Below are positions 55,994 through 63,439 of a stretch of DNA of 64,000 bases, piece after piece. This DNA is from a virus. The notes under the pieces were generated by a model. It was given only the letters and a program-made list of their open reading frames with translations. It was not told the origin of the DNA and did no database searches. The first letter of the stretch is position 1; each line of letters starts with the position of its first letter. The DNA is taken from the IMG/VR virus record IMGVR_UViG_3300030673_000004, positions 186,001 through 250,000 of that record, one strand, 5' to 3'. The position numbers were made by a program, and so were the translations under genes.

Positions 55994-56532
55994 TGTTTCA
56001 AGTCAAAAAGACAATACAGGCATTGTCTTATTTTTGTAGAGAATCTAATAGTTCTGTCAAGATATCTACGGCTTTAGCTTGGTTGTTTCTTGCCGATGTG
56101 TCACATTTGCGAGAATACGGAAGAACCATATCGGAAGATACTTATATCCGAACAGCTACTGGATTTGAGCCGGTGAGTACTCGTGACCTACTTACTAGGC
56201 ACATCAAGGCATATGTAACTACGCCGGATGTGGTTTACTGTCGTCTGTGTTTGGATGTAACGCCTAATGATGTGGATATACGCAAGGGAGCTATTTGGGA
56301 TACCGATGAGATGTCTGATTCCGATACTCAAGTTCTAGCAACTACTTATTCCGCATATCATAGATTTAGTCGTAGTCAGCTTAGAGCCATTGTTAGGACA
56401 TTTCCAGAATGGCAAGCAGCGCACTTAAAATCTGTAGTATCTGCTGAATTGTTCCTAACAGGTGCTACTGACATAGCAAAAATTCATTTCTATCTAAGTC
56501 TTAGATTTCCTTCTCGACTGGAAATTGTATGA
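55993..56532 (+). CDS. Panacea (DUF4065/SocA-like) domain protein
   Basis: 179 residues, TAATG overlap with the previous gene. ALSYFCRESNSSVKISTALAWLFLADV and LREYGRTISEDTYIRTATGFEPVS reproduce the Panacea signature (L-x2-L-L-Y-F-A-D, Y-G-R-x-I-T-x-D-x-Y, G-P-V-S). Panacea proteins are hyperpromiscuous antitoxin domains, also present in phages. A role in neutralising a toxin or defence factor is possible. No toxin partner is seen beside it. Confidence 0.7.
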   Translation: MFQVKKTIQALSYFCRESNSSVKISTALAWLFLADVSHLREYGRTISEDTYIRTATGFEPVSTRDLLTRHIKAYVTTPDVVYCRLCLDVTPNDVDIRKGAIWDTDEMSDSDTQVLATTYSAYHRFSRSQLRAIVRTFPEWQAAHLKSVVSAELFLTGATDIAKIHFYLSLRFPSRLEIV

Positions 56533-56813
56533 CAGAGTTTGCTGATTTTACACCGGAAATACGAACCGCAGAAAATTTGCATAAGATTGCAAAGGGGATG
56601 GATGTATCTTTAGGAACTTTCATTGATTATGTTTTGTCCTGCTGTAATACTGCTGCTAAATCAGGTCTGTACTCTGTAAAAATCCTATGTACTTGCCACG
56701 ATCCTGCTCGATCAGATATAAACGCTGCTTTAGAAAAATTAGGTTACCGTGTAGGATATACTCAAGGTGGCTCCGGTAGTTGGGCTCTTGGCGTTTATTG
56801 GGATCTGACATGA
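56529..56813 (+). CDS. Small unknown protein
   Basis: 94 residues, ATGA overlaps on both sides. Helical first half, then KILCTCHDPARSDINAALEKLGYRVGY, a small alpha/beta unit. No family recognised. Confidence 0.65.
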   Translation: MTEFADFTPEIRTAENLHKIAKGMDVSLGTFIDYVLSCCNTAAKSGLYSVKILCTCHDPARSDINAALEKLGYRVGYTQGGSGSWALGVYWDLT

Positions 56814-57109
56814 GATATCCTGCAAGTTTTTTGCGTACTGTGACGAACAATGATAATGCTACTGAGTTGCTAGCTACCTACATGGATACTATTCATGGTA
56901 TGATGTACGAGCGTGCAGAAGCACGAGAAGATCATATTAGCCTGCCATGTAATGCGCAAACACCTCCTATTTCTGATGTACCGGCCTCACTTCATGCCGA
57001 TGGCTATAGTGCTGATGTATCACGCAGCGGTATTCACGGGCAATTATGGCTAAACATTGGATGGGGATCCGGCTATGTTATTGGCGGTGATCGGCCTCTA
57101 TTGAATTAG
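56810..57109 (+). CDS. Small unknown protein
   Basis: 99 residues from the ATG in the ATGA overlap. Polar, Gly-rich end (WLNIGWGSGYVIGGDR). Followed by a promoter, so it is the last gene of the operon that begins at the effector. Function unknown. Confidence 0.6.
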   Translation: MRYPASFLRTVTNNDNATELLATYMDTIHGMMYERAEAREDHISLPCNAQTPPISDVPASLHADGYSADVSRSGIHGQLWLNIGWGSGYVIGGDRPLLN

Positions 57110-57127
57110 ACTTTCATTTGATTGTGC

Positions 57128-57156
57128 TTGACAAAAGTGCAAAAATAATGTATATT
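57128..57156 (+). promoter_or_regulatory. Sigma70-like promoter for 57164
   Basis: TTGACA (57128-57133), 17 bp with AATAATG, TATATT (57151-57156); +1 at 57163, one base before ATG. Confidence 0.8.
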
Positions 57157-57163
57157 TTGATTT

Positions 57164-57562
57164 ATGAAGAACAACATTGAGTACTATGGACTTGTTCTTG
57201 AACCTTCTACCCATGAACGTCTTGTGCGGATCTACGCCAACTACATCCCCACAGGTTGGCGTTTGTTTTGCCATCACATGACAATCGTACATGCCGCAGA
57301 CAGGCGTAAAGATCTGCAGGCGGATGCTTTCTTCATGCTGGGTGAAAATCACTCTATGATCATTCATGCAATCGGTATTTCAGATCGAGCTGTTGCTCTT
57401 CGTGTTGTTACCGATGTGCATAGTGCTAAAGAGATCAAGCACATTACTCTGGCTGTGGCTCCTGGTGCAAAACCTGTGGAATCAAATCAGATCACTCATT
57501 GGGAACGTATTCCCTATGAAACTGTGTTTGGTGTGGTAACGGCTGTTCCGTTTAATGCTTAA
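57164..57562 (+). CDS. 2H phosphoesterase-like protein
   Basis: 132 residues. Two H-x-T motifs, H38-M-T40 (CHHMTIVHA) and H93-I-T95 (IKHITLAVAPGAKPVESNQ), are spaced as in 2H phosphoesterases; the second block looks very like the phosphodiesterase domain of fungal-type tRNA ligases. Such enzymes open 2',3'-cyclic phosphates, and phage members include anti-CBASS Acb1, which cuts cyclic nucleotides. RNA end repair or signal destruction are both possible. Near-leaderless mRNA. Confidence 0.75.
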   Translation: MKNNIEYYGLVLEPSTHERLVRIYANYIPTGWRLFCHHMTIVHAADRRKDLQADAFFMLGENHSMIIHAIGISDRAVALRVVTDVHSAKEIKHITLAVAPGAKPVESNQITHWERIPYETVFGVVTAVPFNA

Positions 57563-57600
57563 AGCTTAAAGCTTAAAATTTAATCCAAGGGAGGTGTTCT

Positions 57601-57834
57601 ATGTTTTTGAGTTTTACTGCGACTGCTTATCGTATGTTTAAGGCGGTAAGCGAGATTGCTTTTGTCGCCTGTATGCTCCTGATTGCTCTCAGTCCTTTGA
57701 ACTGGCTTCTTGGCTTGCACGAACCGCACATTTTTTATTATCTGTTGCTTACTGCTAAAATCTGCGGCGCGGGTTGTGCTTGTGCGTTTCTGACTTTTCT
57801 GGTAAATCGCTTTGTTGCTATGATTAAATATTGA
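57601..57834 (+). CDS. Small membrane protein
   Basis: 77 residues, two transmembrane segments with a short loop, strong GGGAGGT 7 bases before ATG. Three copies of GCTTAAA stand just upstream. Function unknown. Confidence 0.65.
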   Translation: MFLSFTATAYRMFKAVSEIAFVACMLLIALSPLNWLLGLHEPHIFYYLLLTAKICGAGCACAFLTFLVNRFVAMIKY

Positions 57835-57843
57835 AATTTAGCC

Positions 57844-57872
57844 TTGACAAGTTAACAGAACTGATGTAGATA
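57844..57872 (+). promoter_or_regulatory. Sigma70-like promoter for 57879
   Basis: TTGACA (57844-57849), 17 bp, TAGATA (57867-57872); +1 at 57879, the A of ATG. Confidence 0.7.
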
Positions 57873-57878
57873 ATGCTT

Positions 57879-58019
57879 ATGCTGGAGCTTGTTCTGAAAA
57901 TCAAATCTTTGGACTATGTTGAGTGGCTTTTACTCGGAGCTATTGGTACCATTTTGGGTATTACTCTTGTACTAGTTGCTGGCGTAGCCATTTGCTTTTC
58001 TATAGCGATGATCGTCTGA
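57879..58019 (+). CDS. Tiny single-pass membrane protein, leaderless
   Basis: 46 residues. A short amphipathic start (LELVLKIKSLDYVEW), then one long hydrophobic segment (LGAIGTILGITLVLVAGVAI). The ATG is exactly at the predicted +1, and the next gene starts one base after the stop. The arrangement strongly supports a real gene in spite of its size. Confidence 0.6.
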   Translation: MLELVLKIKSLDYVEWLLLGAIGTILGITLVLVAGVAICFSIAMIV

Positions 58020-58020
58020 T

Positions 58021-58323
58021 ATGTTGGGTACTGATCCTACGCTGCGTTATTTAGTCTACTCTTTGGAGTCTGATTTTCCACCATGGGATCCATATTCCCG
58101 CTCAGATAATCACGACGAGGCTATTGCTGTTGCTCGTGCTTTCAGTTTGAAGGCGCAGACAACTGTATATGTTGTTGATGCTCAGCAGAGTCATTCGTTG
58201 TTCGGGGGTGAGATCTATGTTCATTTAGGTCCATTCTACAAAGACTACCTAACAGCTATGCGAAAGAAACGAGCTCACCTTTTAGAAGATTTTGTGCCTG
58301 TCATTCCGCAAACAATCAATTGA
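58021..58323 (+). CDS. Small unknown protein
   Basis: 100 residues. Alpha/beta with YLVYSLESDFPPWDP and VYVVDAQQSHSLFGG. No known domain. Confidence 0.65.
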   Translation: MLGTDPTLRYLVYSLESDFPPWDPYSRSDNHDEAIAVARAFSLKAQTTVYVVDAQQSHSLFGGEIYVHLGPFYKDYLTAMRKKRAHLLEDFVPVIPQTIN

Positions 58324-58336
58324 GAGGAATTGATTA

Positions 58337-58561
58337 ATGGCTATTCACATACTGGCATTTGACTGTACCGCTAAAGCAGAGCGTAGCATTCTAGGTATTA
58401 TGGCACGATACAATTGTGACCATGCCGCAGCTATGCGCTTTGCTCTTGACACGGGTCTTCAAATTCTGGAACAGGTGAATGACGTTACTGGAGTAGGCTT
58501 CATTTCTAAAGCTTCCGGTGAAGTTCTTCATCCTATCTCCTTGGTTAATGCTCCGTCGTAG
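58337..58561 (+). CDS. Small unknown protein
   Basis: 74 residues with GAGGAATTGATT before ATG. Helical, ARYNCDHAAAMRFALDTGLQIL may be a small ribbon-helix-helix-like or dimerising unit; uncertain. A duplicated CCGCACATCT sequence follows in the 90 bases downstream. Confidence 0.6.
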   Translation: MAIHILAFDCTAKAERSILGIMARYNCDHAAAMRFALDTGLQILEQVNDVTGVGFISKASGEVLHPISLVNAPS

Positions 58562-58659
58562 CCCTATTCGCCGCACATCTTGCGGTGATTAGAGCTGCTA
58601 TTCACCGCACATCTCGTACAGTCTAAGTTTTAAGGAATAATTATTACTTGGCTTGTATG

Positions 58660-58688
58660 TTGACAAAATTACATATGTGAAGTATATT
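58660..58688 (+). promoter_or_regulatory. Sigma70-like promoter for 58695
   Basis: TTGACA (58660-58665), 17 bp, TATATT (58683-58688); +1 at 58695, the A of ATG. Confidence 0.82.
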
Positions 58689-58694
58689 TGTACT

Positions 58695-59660
58695 ATGAAA
58701 CTTGAAGACATTGGCTTTTACACTCTATCTGATGATCGTTGCGCTGCAGCGTCGGCTACATCTCGTATGATGCGGGGTGAGTTGATTTTGACCAGTGCTT
58801 ATAATTTCAAGTGTCCTTATTGTCGGGGGCAGCGTAAGGATCTCAAAAAGCATCTTACCTATGAAGAGGCTGCTCGCGTAGTTGATTTGTGGGCGGCGGA
58901 TAATTTGAAAAGTATTCGTTTCTCTGGTGGAGAACCAACTGTGTGGAAAGACCTCACAGCATTGGTCGCACATGCTAAAGAAGTTGGAATTGAGAATATT
59001 GCCATCTCTACAAATGGATCATCTTCTTACGAAACTTACGTTGAATTGATCGCTGCTGGAGTTAATGACTTTAGTATCTCCCTAGATGCTTGCTGTGCTG
59101 CTTATGGTGACAAGATGGCCGGTGGCATTGAAGGTGCTTGGGAACATGTCATTGAAAACATTAAAGCTTTAGCCAAGCTCACTTACGTTACTGTTGGAGT
59201 TGTAGTAACAGAAGAAACAGTAACTGAACTTAAGTCCACTGTTGAATTTGCTGACTCTCTAGGGGTGGCAGATATTCGAATCATTTCTGCAGCACAATAT
59301 AACGAGTTGTTGGAGGTATCAAAAACAGTACCTGTTGAAATTCGTGATCGTCATAAAATTCTCAAATATCGTATTGAAAATGCGATTAACGGAATCAATG
59401 TCCGGGGTATTGGTGAACACGATTCACATAAATGCTGGATTGCCTTGGATGACATGGTTGTCATGGGTAATCATCATTTCCCTTGTGTGATTCACATGCG
59501 AGAACTGGGTGATCCTATTGGGGAAGTAGGACCACATATGCGCAAAGAGCGTGAGGAGTGGGTTGCTCGGCATGATACGCACAAAGATCCTATCTGCCAA
59601 AAGAATTGCTTGGACTGTATTGTGATGTACAATAACAAGTATGAGCAGACGCACAGATAA
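58695..59660 (+). CDS. Radical SAM protein with Tyr in place of the first cluster Cys
   Basis: 321 residues from ATG 58695, at the predicted +1. SAYNFKCPYCRG gives Y36-x3-C40-x2-C43 where Cys-x3-Cys-x2-Cys is expected. IRFSGGEPTVWKDL (GGE motif), ISTNGSS and DFSISLDA follow as in genuine members. The C-terminal part has CWIALDD, HFPCVIHMRELGDPIGEV and CQKNCLDC, the layout of a SPASM or twitch auxiliary-cluster domain. It may be an enzyme with an unusual ligand or a degenerate one. Substrate unknown. Confidence 0.85.
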   Translation: MKLEDIGFYTLSDDRCAAASATSRMMRGELILTSAYNFKCPYCRGQRKDLKKHLTYEEAARVVDLWAADNLKSIRFSGGEPTVWKDLTALVAHAKEVGIENIAISTNGSSSYETYVELIAAGVNDFSISLDACCAAYGDKMAGGIEGAWEHVIENIKALAKLTYVTVGVVVTEETVTELKSTVEFADSLGVADIRIISAAQYNELLEVSKTVPVEIRDRHKILKYRIENAINGINVRGIGEHDSHKCWIALDDMVVMGNHHFPCVIHMRELGDPIGEVGPHMRKEREEWVARHDTHKDPICQKNCLDCIVMYNNKYEQTHR

Positions 59661-59704
59661 ACTGCTCACGTTTAACATTTGTTTAACAGACAGGTTTGTT
59701 TAAC

Positions 59705-59875
59705 ATGGAAGCTTTGACTACCATTTGGTACTTCAATGACACTATCAGCAAATGGCTGCGTGTTAAAGACACAGTTATTTCCACGTCTGATACTAAGTTG
59801 GCAGAACTGCAGGCTGCTGATCCGAGTAAGTTCTATCAGATCTCAAATAAGCATCCCACGAAAAAGCCCGTATGA
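59705..59875 (+). CDS. Small unknown protein
   Basis: 56 residues, Trp-rich start (ALTTIWYFNDTISKWLRV), then polar. Ends in an ATGA overlap with the next gene. Fills a gap between two clear genes. Confidence 0.6.
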   Translation: MEALTTIWYFNDTISKWLRVKDTVISTSDTKLAELQAADPSKFYQISNKHPTKKPV

Positions 59876-60381
59876 CGAAGATCAAATCCCAAGATACTAA
59901 GGATCGAGCTCTGTTCCTGGATATTGATGGTGTCCTAAATAGTCACGACTGGACTGTGCTTGAATACAAGAAACGTCTCCTTCAGGGCATCAAAAAGCCT
60001 ATCTATGCTGAGTGCGATCCTTTGGCTGTTGCTTTGCTGAGTGACTTAGTCGTGTTGTCGCACGCAACGATAATCATATCTAGCGCTTGGCGGCAGTTTA
60101 TGTCCATTCATAAAATTAGTGAGTATCTGGAGACACTGGGTTTTAATCATGCTGCATGTATTGTTGATGCAACGCCCGTAATCACCGGCTGCATACGTGG
60201 TGCTGAGATTGATCAATATCTACAAGAGCATCCCGAGATTAAGCACTATTGCATATTAGATGATGACTCAGATATGTTAGCTAAACAGAGAGCTCACTTT
60301 GTTCGTGTTTCTGGCTCTGTTGGTTTAACTCAGGCAAACGTTCTTCAGTGCCTGACTGTTCTTGACCGGGATATACTATGA
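59872..60381 (+). CDS. HAD phosphatase of the RNA-repair type
   Basis: 169 residues. ALFLDIDGVLNS (D17, D19), IIISSAWRQF (motif II Ser) and YCILDDDSDML (motif IV acids) are HAD motifs. The spacing and IISSAWR resemble HAD domains of Swiss-army-knife RNA-repair proteins and other small phage HADs. It probably removes phosphate from nucleic-acid ends or nucleotides. Overlaps the ligase gene by ATGA, suggesting end-healing before joining. Confidence 0.8.
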   Translation: MTKIKSQDTKDRALFLDIDGVLNSHDWTVLEYKKRLLQGIKKPIYAECDPLAVALLSDLVVLSHATIIISSAWRQFMSIHKISEYLETLGFNHAACIVDATPVITGCIRGAEIDQYLQEHPEIKHYCILDDDSDMLAKQRAHFVRVSGSVGLTQANVLQCLTVLDRDIL

Positions 60382-61361
60382 GAGTTATGCTGGCTGATCA
60401 AGTAGCCGATCTAAACTACTCTCAGGGCAAGGAGGCTGGCCTACAGCACTATTGGGAACAGATTCAAACTGTTCTTGACCGAGTTGGTCCTATGTACATC
60501 TCTACAAAGCTAGACGGTGTGCGTGGCGCTATAGACACTCATGTGATGTCTCGTACATGGAAAGAAATCAGAAGTGCTAAGATTCAAGAAGTCTTTGCTC
60601 ATACATTTCTAAGTGGGCTGGACGGCGAGTTTATTGCAGGTGAGTCTACTGACCCTAATGCTATGCAGGCTGCCAATTCAGCCACATCTAAAGCTGATAG
60701 TCAAGTCATCCCACACTACTACGCTTTTGATGCTTACTCTCAAGGCAGTGAGCCCTTTAGTCAACGCTATGAATACTTGAAATCCTTTGAAAGCGCGCTT
60801 GCTGGTCTGCCTGATACAGAGCTTAGTCTTCTGTGGAAGTCGCATGTGCATGTAGTAGAACAGACGCTGATTCGCACAAGCAAGGAGGTGCAGGAGCATG
60901 TAGGTCGCTTCCTTGCTCTGGGATATGAGGGAGGCATGCTGCGACTTCCTACTAGTCCGTATAAGCAAGGACGATCCACCCGGAATGAAGCATTTCTTCT
61001 TAAAGTGAAGATCTGGGAAGATGCTGAAGCTGAAATCATATCTGCGTATGAGGCTATGCACAATACAAATGCAAGGGATGTTGATGATCGTGGCTACGCT
61101 AAGCGCAGTAGTGCTAAGGCTGGATTAGTGCCTGCTGGGTATCTCGGGGGACTTCATGTTAGGGATATCAAGAGCGGCGTTGAGTTTGATATAGGTATCG
61201 CAGTACGTGGTGTTTGGACATTGCAGGATAGAAAAGCCCTATGGTCCGCAAGTGCTACTCTGCCAGGAAAGATACTAACATATCGTCATTTCCCCAGCGG
61301 TATTGTAGAGAAGCCAAGGTTTCCTAAGTTTGTTTCATGGCGCAGTTTGGAGGATATATGA
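60378..61361 (+). CDS. ATP-dependent DNA ligase
   Basis: 327 residues. STKLDGVRG is motif I with adenylated K44; LDGEFIAG is motif III, YYAFDAY IIIa, YEGGMLR IV and AFLLKVK V. The C-terminal 90 residues form the OB domain (GGLHVRDIKSGVEFDIG). It seals nicks in phage DNA during replication or repair; action on RNA cannot be excluded. The next gene starts in its stop codon. Confidence 0.92.
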   Translation: MRVMLADQVADLNYSQGKEAGLQHYWEQIQTVLDRVGPMYISTKLDGVRGAIDTHVMSRTWKEIRSAKIQEVFAHTFLSGLDGEFIAGESTDPNAMQAANSATSKADSQVIPHYYAFDAYSQGSEPFSQRYEYLKSFESALAGLPDTELSLLWKSHVHVVEQTLIRTSKEVQEHVGRFLALGYEGGMLRLPTSPYKQGRSTRNEAFLLKVKIWEDAEAEIISAYEAMHNTNARDVDDRGYAKRSSAKAGLVPAGYLGGLHVRDIKSGVEFDIGIAVRGVWTLQDRKALWSASATLPGKILTYRHFPSGIVEKPRFPKFVSWRSLEDI

Positions 61362-61651
61362 ACATCATTGCAGTTTCAACTGCTCTATTTCCTCTTGGTA
61401 CTCTAGAGGCAATTATACAGATGTGCGCTTGCGCTCATTTCGGAATGGTTGCCCTTCTGTTATTTCCCGTACTGATATACTGTGGAACCGGATTGCTCTT
61501 CTACATAGGTTTAGCCTGGGAGTCTGATTCTGATATGTCCTTGTTAGGACTGCCAATTCTCGTATTTCTTTGGGGATACTTAATAGCAGTTGGTTCTGAG
61601 AAACTTGTGCTGCTATGCCATAAGAAGGATACTCTCAATGTCTCAAAGTAA
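61358..61651 (+). CDS. Multi-pass small membrane protein
   Basis: 97 residues from ATG 61358, in the ATGA overlap with the ligase. Three hydrophobic segments. Function unknown. Its last codons lie in a duplicated segment, see 61638. Confidence 0.65.
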   Translation: MNIIAVSTALFPLGTLEAIIQMCACAHFGMVALLLFPVLIYCGTGLLFYIGLAWESDSDMSLLGLPILVFLWGYLIAVGSEKLVLLCHKKDTLNVSK

Positions 61652-61700
61652 GCAAGAACTCTCATTGACGCGCAAATATGATGAAAATAATGAGAATTAG
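61638..61700 (+). pseudogene. Truncated duplicate of the N-terminus of the 61771 gene
   Basis: CTCAATGTCTCAAAGTAAGC and what follows are repeated nearly base for base at 61766-61805. The first copy codes MSQSKQELSLT and then runs into a stop after 20 codons, and it overlaps the membrane-protein gene. It is most simply a remnant of a local duplication. Confidence 0.55.
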
Positions 61701-61711
61701 TTGATGTCAGC

Positions 61712-61740
61712 CTGACAAACATACAAAATTAATGTATATT
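61712..61740 (+). promoter_or_regulatory. Promoter for 61771
   Basis: CTGACA (61712-61717), 17 bp with AAAATTAATG, TATATT (61735-61740), +1 near 61747. Nearly identical over 60 bp to the block at 62722-62781. Confidence 0.8.
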
Positions 61741-61770
61741 TGTTCTTGTCACCTCAACAAGGAGTTCTCA

Positions 61771-61971
61771 ATGTCTCAAAGTAAGCAAGAAACTCTCATT
61801 AACGCATATATGTCGGTGGTGTTGCCGGCTTTGCAGGATCTGTACATTGAGTGCGAAAAGCAGCGTGGTCTTCCTGGGTCAAAACGTAACTGGAACCAGG
61901 CTATTGTACTTACCGACATTTGCGAGCGGAAGAAGATAGAATTTCACCAACTATCCGATGTTATTGGATAA
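61771..61971 (+). CDS. Small unknown protein
   Basis: 66 residues with AAGGAG 8 bases before ATG, which decides the start. Helical (NAYMSVVLPALQDLYIECEKQR), polar. Function unknown. Confidence 0.7.
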   Translation: MSQSKQETLINAYMSVVLPALQDLYIECEKQRGLPGSKRNWNQAIVLTDICERKKIEFHQLSDVIG

Positions 61972-62030
61972 GTCTGCGTGTAAATAGTTCCCATATGAAG
62001 CATGTGCCTCATAGTAAAAAGGAACTAGCT

Positions 62031-62669
62031 ATGTTTGAATGGCCTGAACTTATTGCTAACATCTATGATTTGTTAAATTCTAAACCGTCTGAGTTTATTG
62101 AGCGAGCACCCGGTGAATCTGCTTACATAGCATTTTCAGATGCTGTGCTGATGTACTCTCCAGAGTACGAAGATCTTAACCAGCAAATTTTGACAGTTCT
62201 CTATGGTGTTTTCGGTAATCTACCGGCAGCAACATGTGATGTTTGGAAGTTTGAACTTACTAACATACGCCGTGGGTGCCTAATAAAAACAGATTTAGGC
62301 AAAACATCCCCACCTGTGACAGACAATGATTCTGTGTGCGTGGCTGTTTGCCTTGTTAATAGGTACAAGCGTGAAATTGATGCTATCCTTAGGTCTGTAC
62401 CTAAACCAAGTCTAACAGATCTTGTGTTTTCTTTGACTGATTCCTGTCCTCGGCCCTATTGTAATCTAGCGGATGCTTCGGTCACACTTAATTTTCGTCC
62501 TATACCAGCTAGATCTCTGGCAGATATATACCAGGAGCTTCCATCTGCGTGGCGTAAGGTACTGCTTCAACAACTTAGGCGCATAAGTAAAGAATATAGT
62601 CTGTCTGTGTATCCGACGGATCATCCTCAGGAGTTACGGTTAGTCTGTAACAGTACACCTGAAGAATAG
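62031..62669 (+). CDS. Unknown protein
   Basis: 212 residues from ATG 62031 with AAAGGA 7 bases upstream; ATG 61995 lacks a site. Two halves: helical residues 1-100 and a beta-rich second half (SVTLNFRPIPARSLADIYQELP) which recalls the small proteins at 291 and 3174. No named domain. Confidence 0.65.
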   Translation: MFEWPELIANIYDLLNSKPSEFIERAPGESAYIAFSDAVLMYSPEYEDLNQQILTVLYGVFGNLPAATCDVWKFELTNIRRGCLIKTDLGKTSPPVTDNDSVCVAVCLVNRYKREIDAILRSVPKPSLTDLVFSLTDSCPRPYCNLADASVTLNFRPIPARSLADIYQELPSAWRKVLLQQLRRISKEYSLSVYPTDHPQELRLVCNSTPEE

Positions 62670-62681
62670 AGCGCATGGAAG

Positions 62682-62709
62682 GCACACTTGTTACTAGGTG
62701 TGCTTTTTT
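62682..62709 (+). terminator. Intrinsic terminator
   Basis: GCACAC (62682-62687) pairs with GTGTGC (62698-62703), followed by TTTTTTG. Confidence 0.75.
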
Positions 62710-62721
62710 GTATGCTATCTA

Positions 62722-62750
62722 TTGACAAAGATACAAAATTAATGTATATT
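62722..62750 (+). promoter_or_regulatory. Promoter for 62782
   Basis: TTGACA (62722-62727), 17 bp with AAAATTAATG, TATATT (62745-62750), +1 near 62757, AAGGAG leader before ATG. Confidence 0.85.
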
Positions 62751-62781
62751 TGTTCTTGTCACCCCAACAAGGAGTTCTCAA

Positions 62782-63342
62782 ATGGCTACGACGATCAAGT
62801 TTATGAAGTTCTTTGTCACCGATGGAACCAACCGCGTGAAGGTGTACTACTCCTTGGACAATCGTGGTGACAAGCGCCCCTGTGTTACTCTGTACGAGAA
62901 GGACTACGGGCAGGATTTGGGTAAGTTATTCCCGGATAACTACAAGAATGATACCGACATCATGACGGACTATTTTGATACTGGCCGTGTGACCCTGTTT
63001 GCTGATCATCCGTTGTATACGGCTGCTCGTGCTCGTGCTGAGCAGAATGTTGTAGAGCAGTCCGCGCCTAAGAAGGCGTCTGTGCTGGCTGATTCCGTAA
63101 AGCAGATCTCCGAGAATATCTGGGAAGTTGAGTCTCGTGGGATGCATTTTCAGCTTCAGTATAGGTTCAAGCCTGGGTATAAGTCTTGGTTGGTTACGGC
63201 TACGAGTCACATGTCTCGCGTTCCCAAGATCAAGTGGTTCTCTACTCTGGAAGACGTGGAACGCAGCTATGTTAGCCTTCGCGGCGTTGGCGTGCAGGTT
63301 GCTCCTCCAGAAAACTGCGTTAAGTTTCCTGCTCAGGCGTAA
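62782..63342 (+). CDS. Unknown basic protein
   Basis: 186 residues. Two beta-rich units (IKFMKFFVTDGTNRVKVYYSL; MHFQLQYRFKPGYKSWLVTATS) joined by an Ala/Arg/Glu helix and linker. Strong promoter, ribosome site and terminator frame it as a single-gene unit, so it is probably highly expressed early. GC-richer in third positions than its neighbours. Function unknown. Confidence 0.75.
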   Translation: MATTIKFMKFFVTDGTNRVKVYYSLDNRGDKRPCVTLYEKDYGQDLGKLFPDNYKNDTDIMTDYFDTGRVTLFADHPLYTAARARAEQNVVEQSAPKKASVLADSVKQISENIWEVESRGMHFQLQYRFKPGYKSWLVTATSHMSRVPKIKWFSTLEDVERSYVSLRGVGVQVAPPENCVKFPAQA

Positions 63343-63356
63343 GATTGATTAATAAC

Positions 63357-63391
63357 AAAACGCCGAGATCTATAAAAGGTCTCGGCGTTTT
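63357..63391. terminator. Bidirectional intrinsic terminator
   Basis: AAAACGCCGAGA (63357-63368) and TCTCGGCGTTTT (63380-63391). Stands between convergent genes. Confidence 0.93.
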
Positions 63392-63439
63392 CTAGTTTAG
63401 TAAGTAATCGTTATGGGAGCCTACGGTTTGAATCGTAGT

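Noticed and set aside
63411-63432. tRNA gene suggested by CTACGGTTTGAATCGTAG (T-arm-like)
   Set aside because: The loop has eight bases and no acceptor, D or anticodon arms can be drawn on either strand; the upstream sequence is a terminator.
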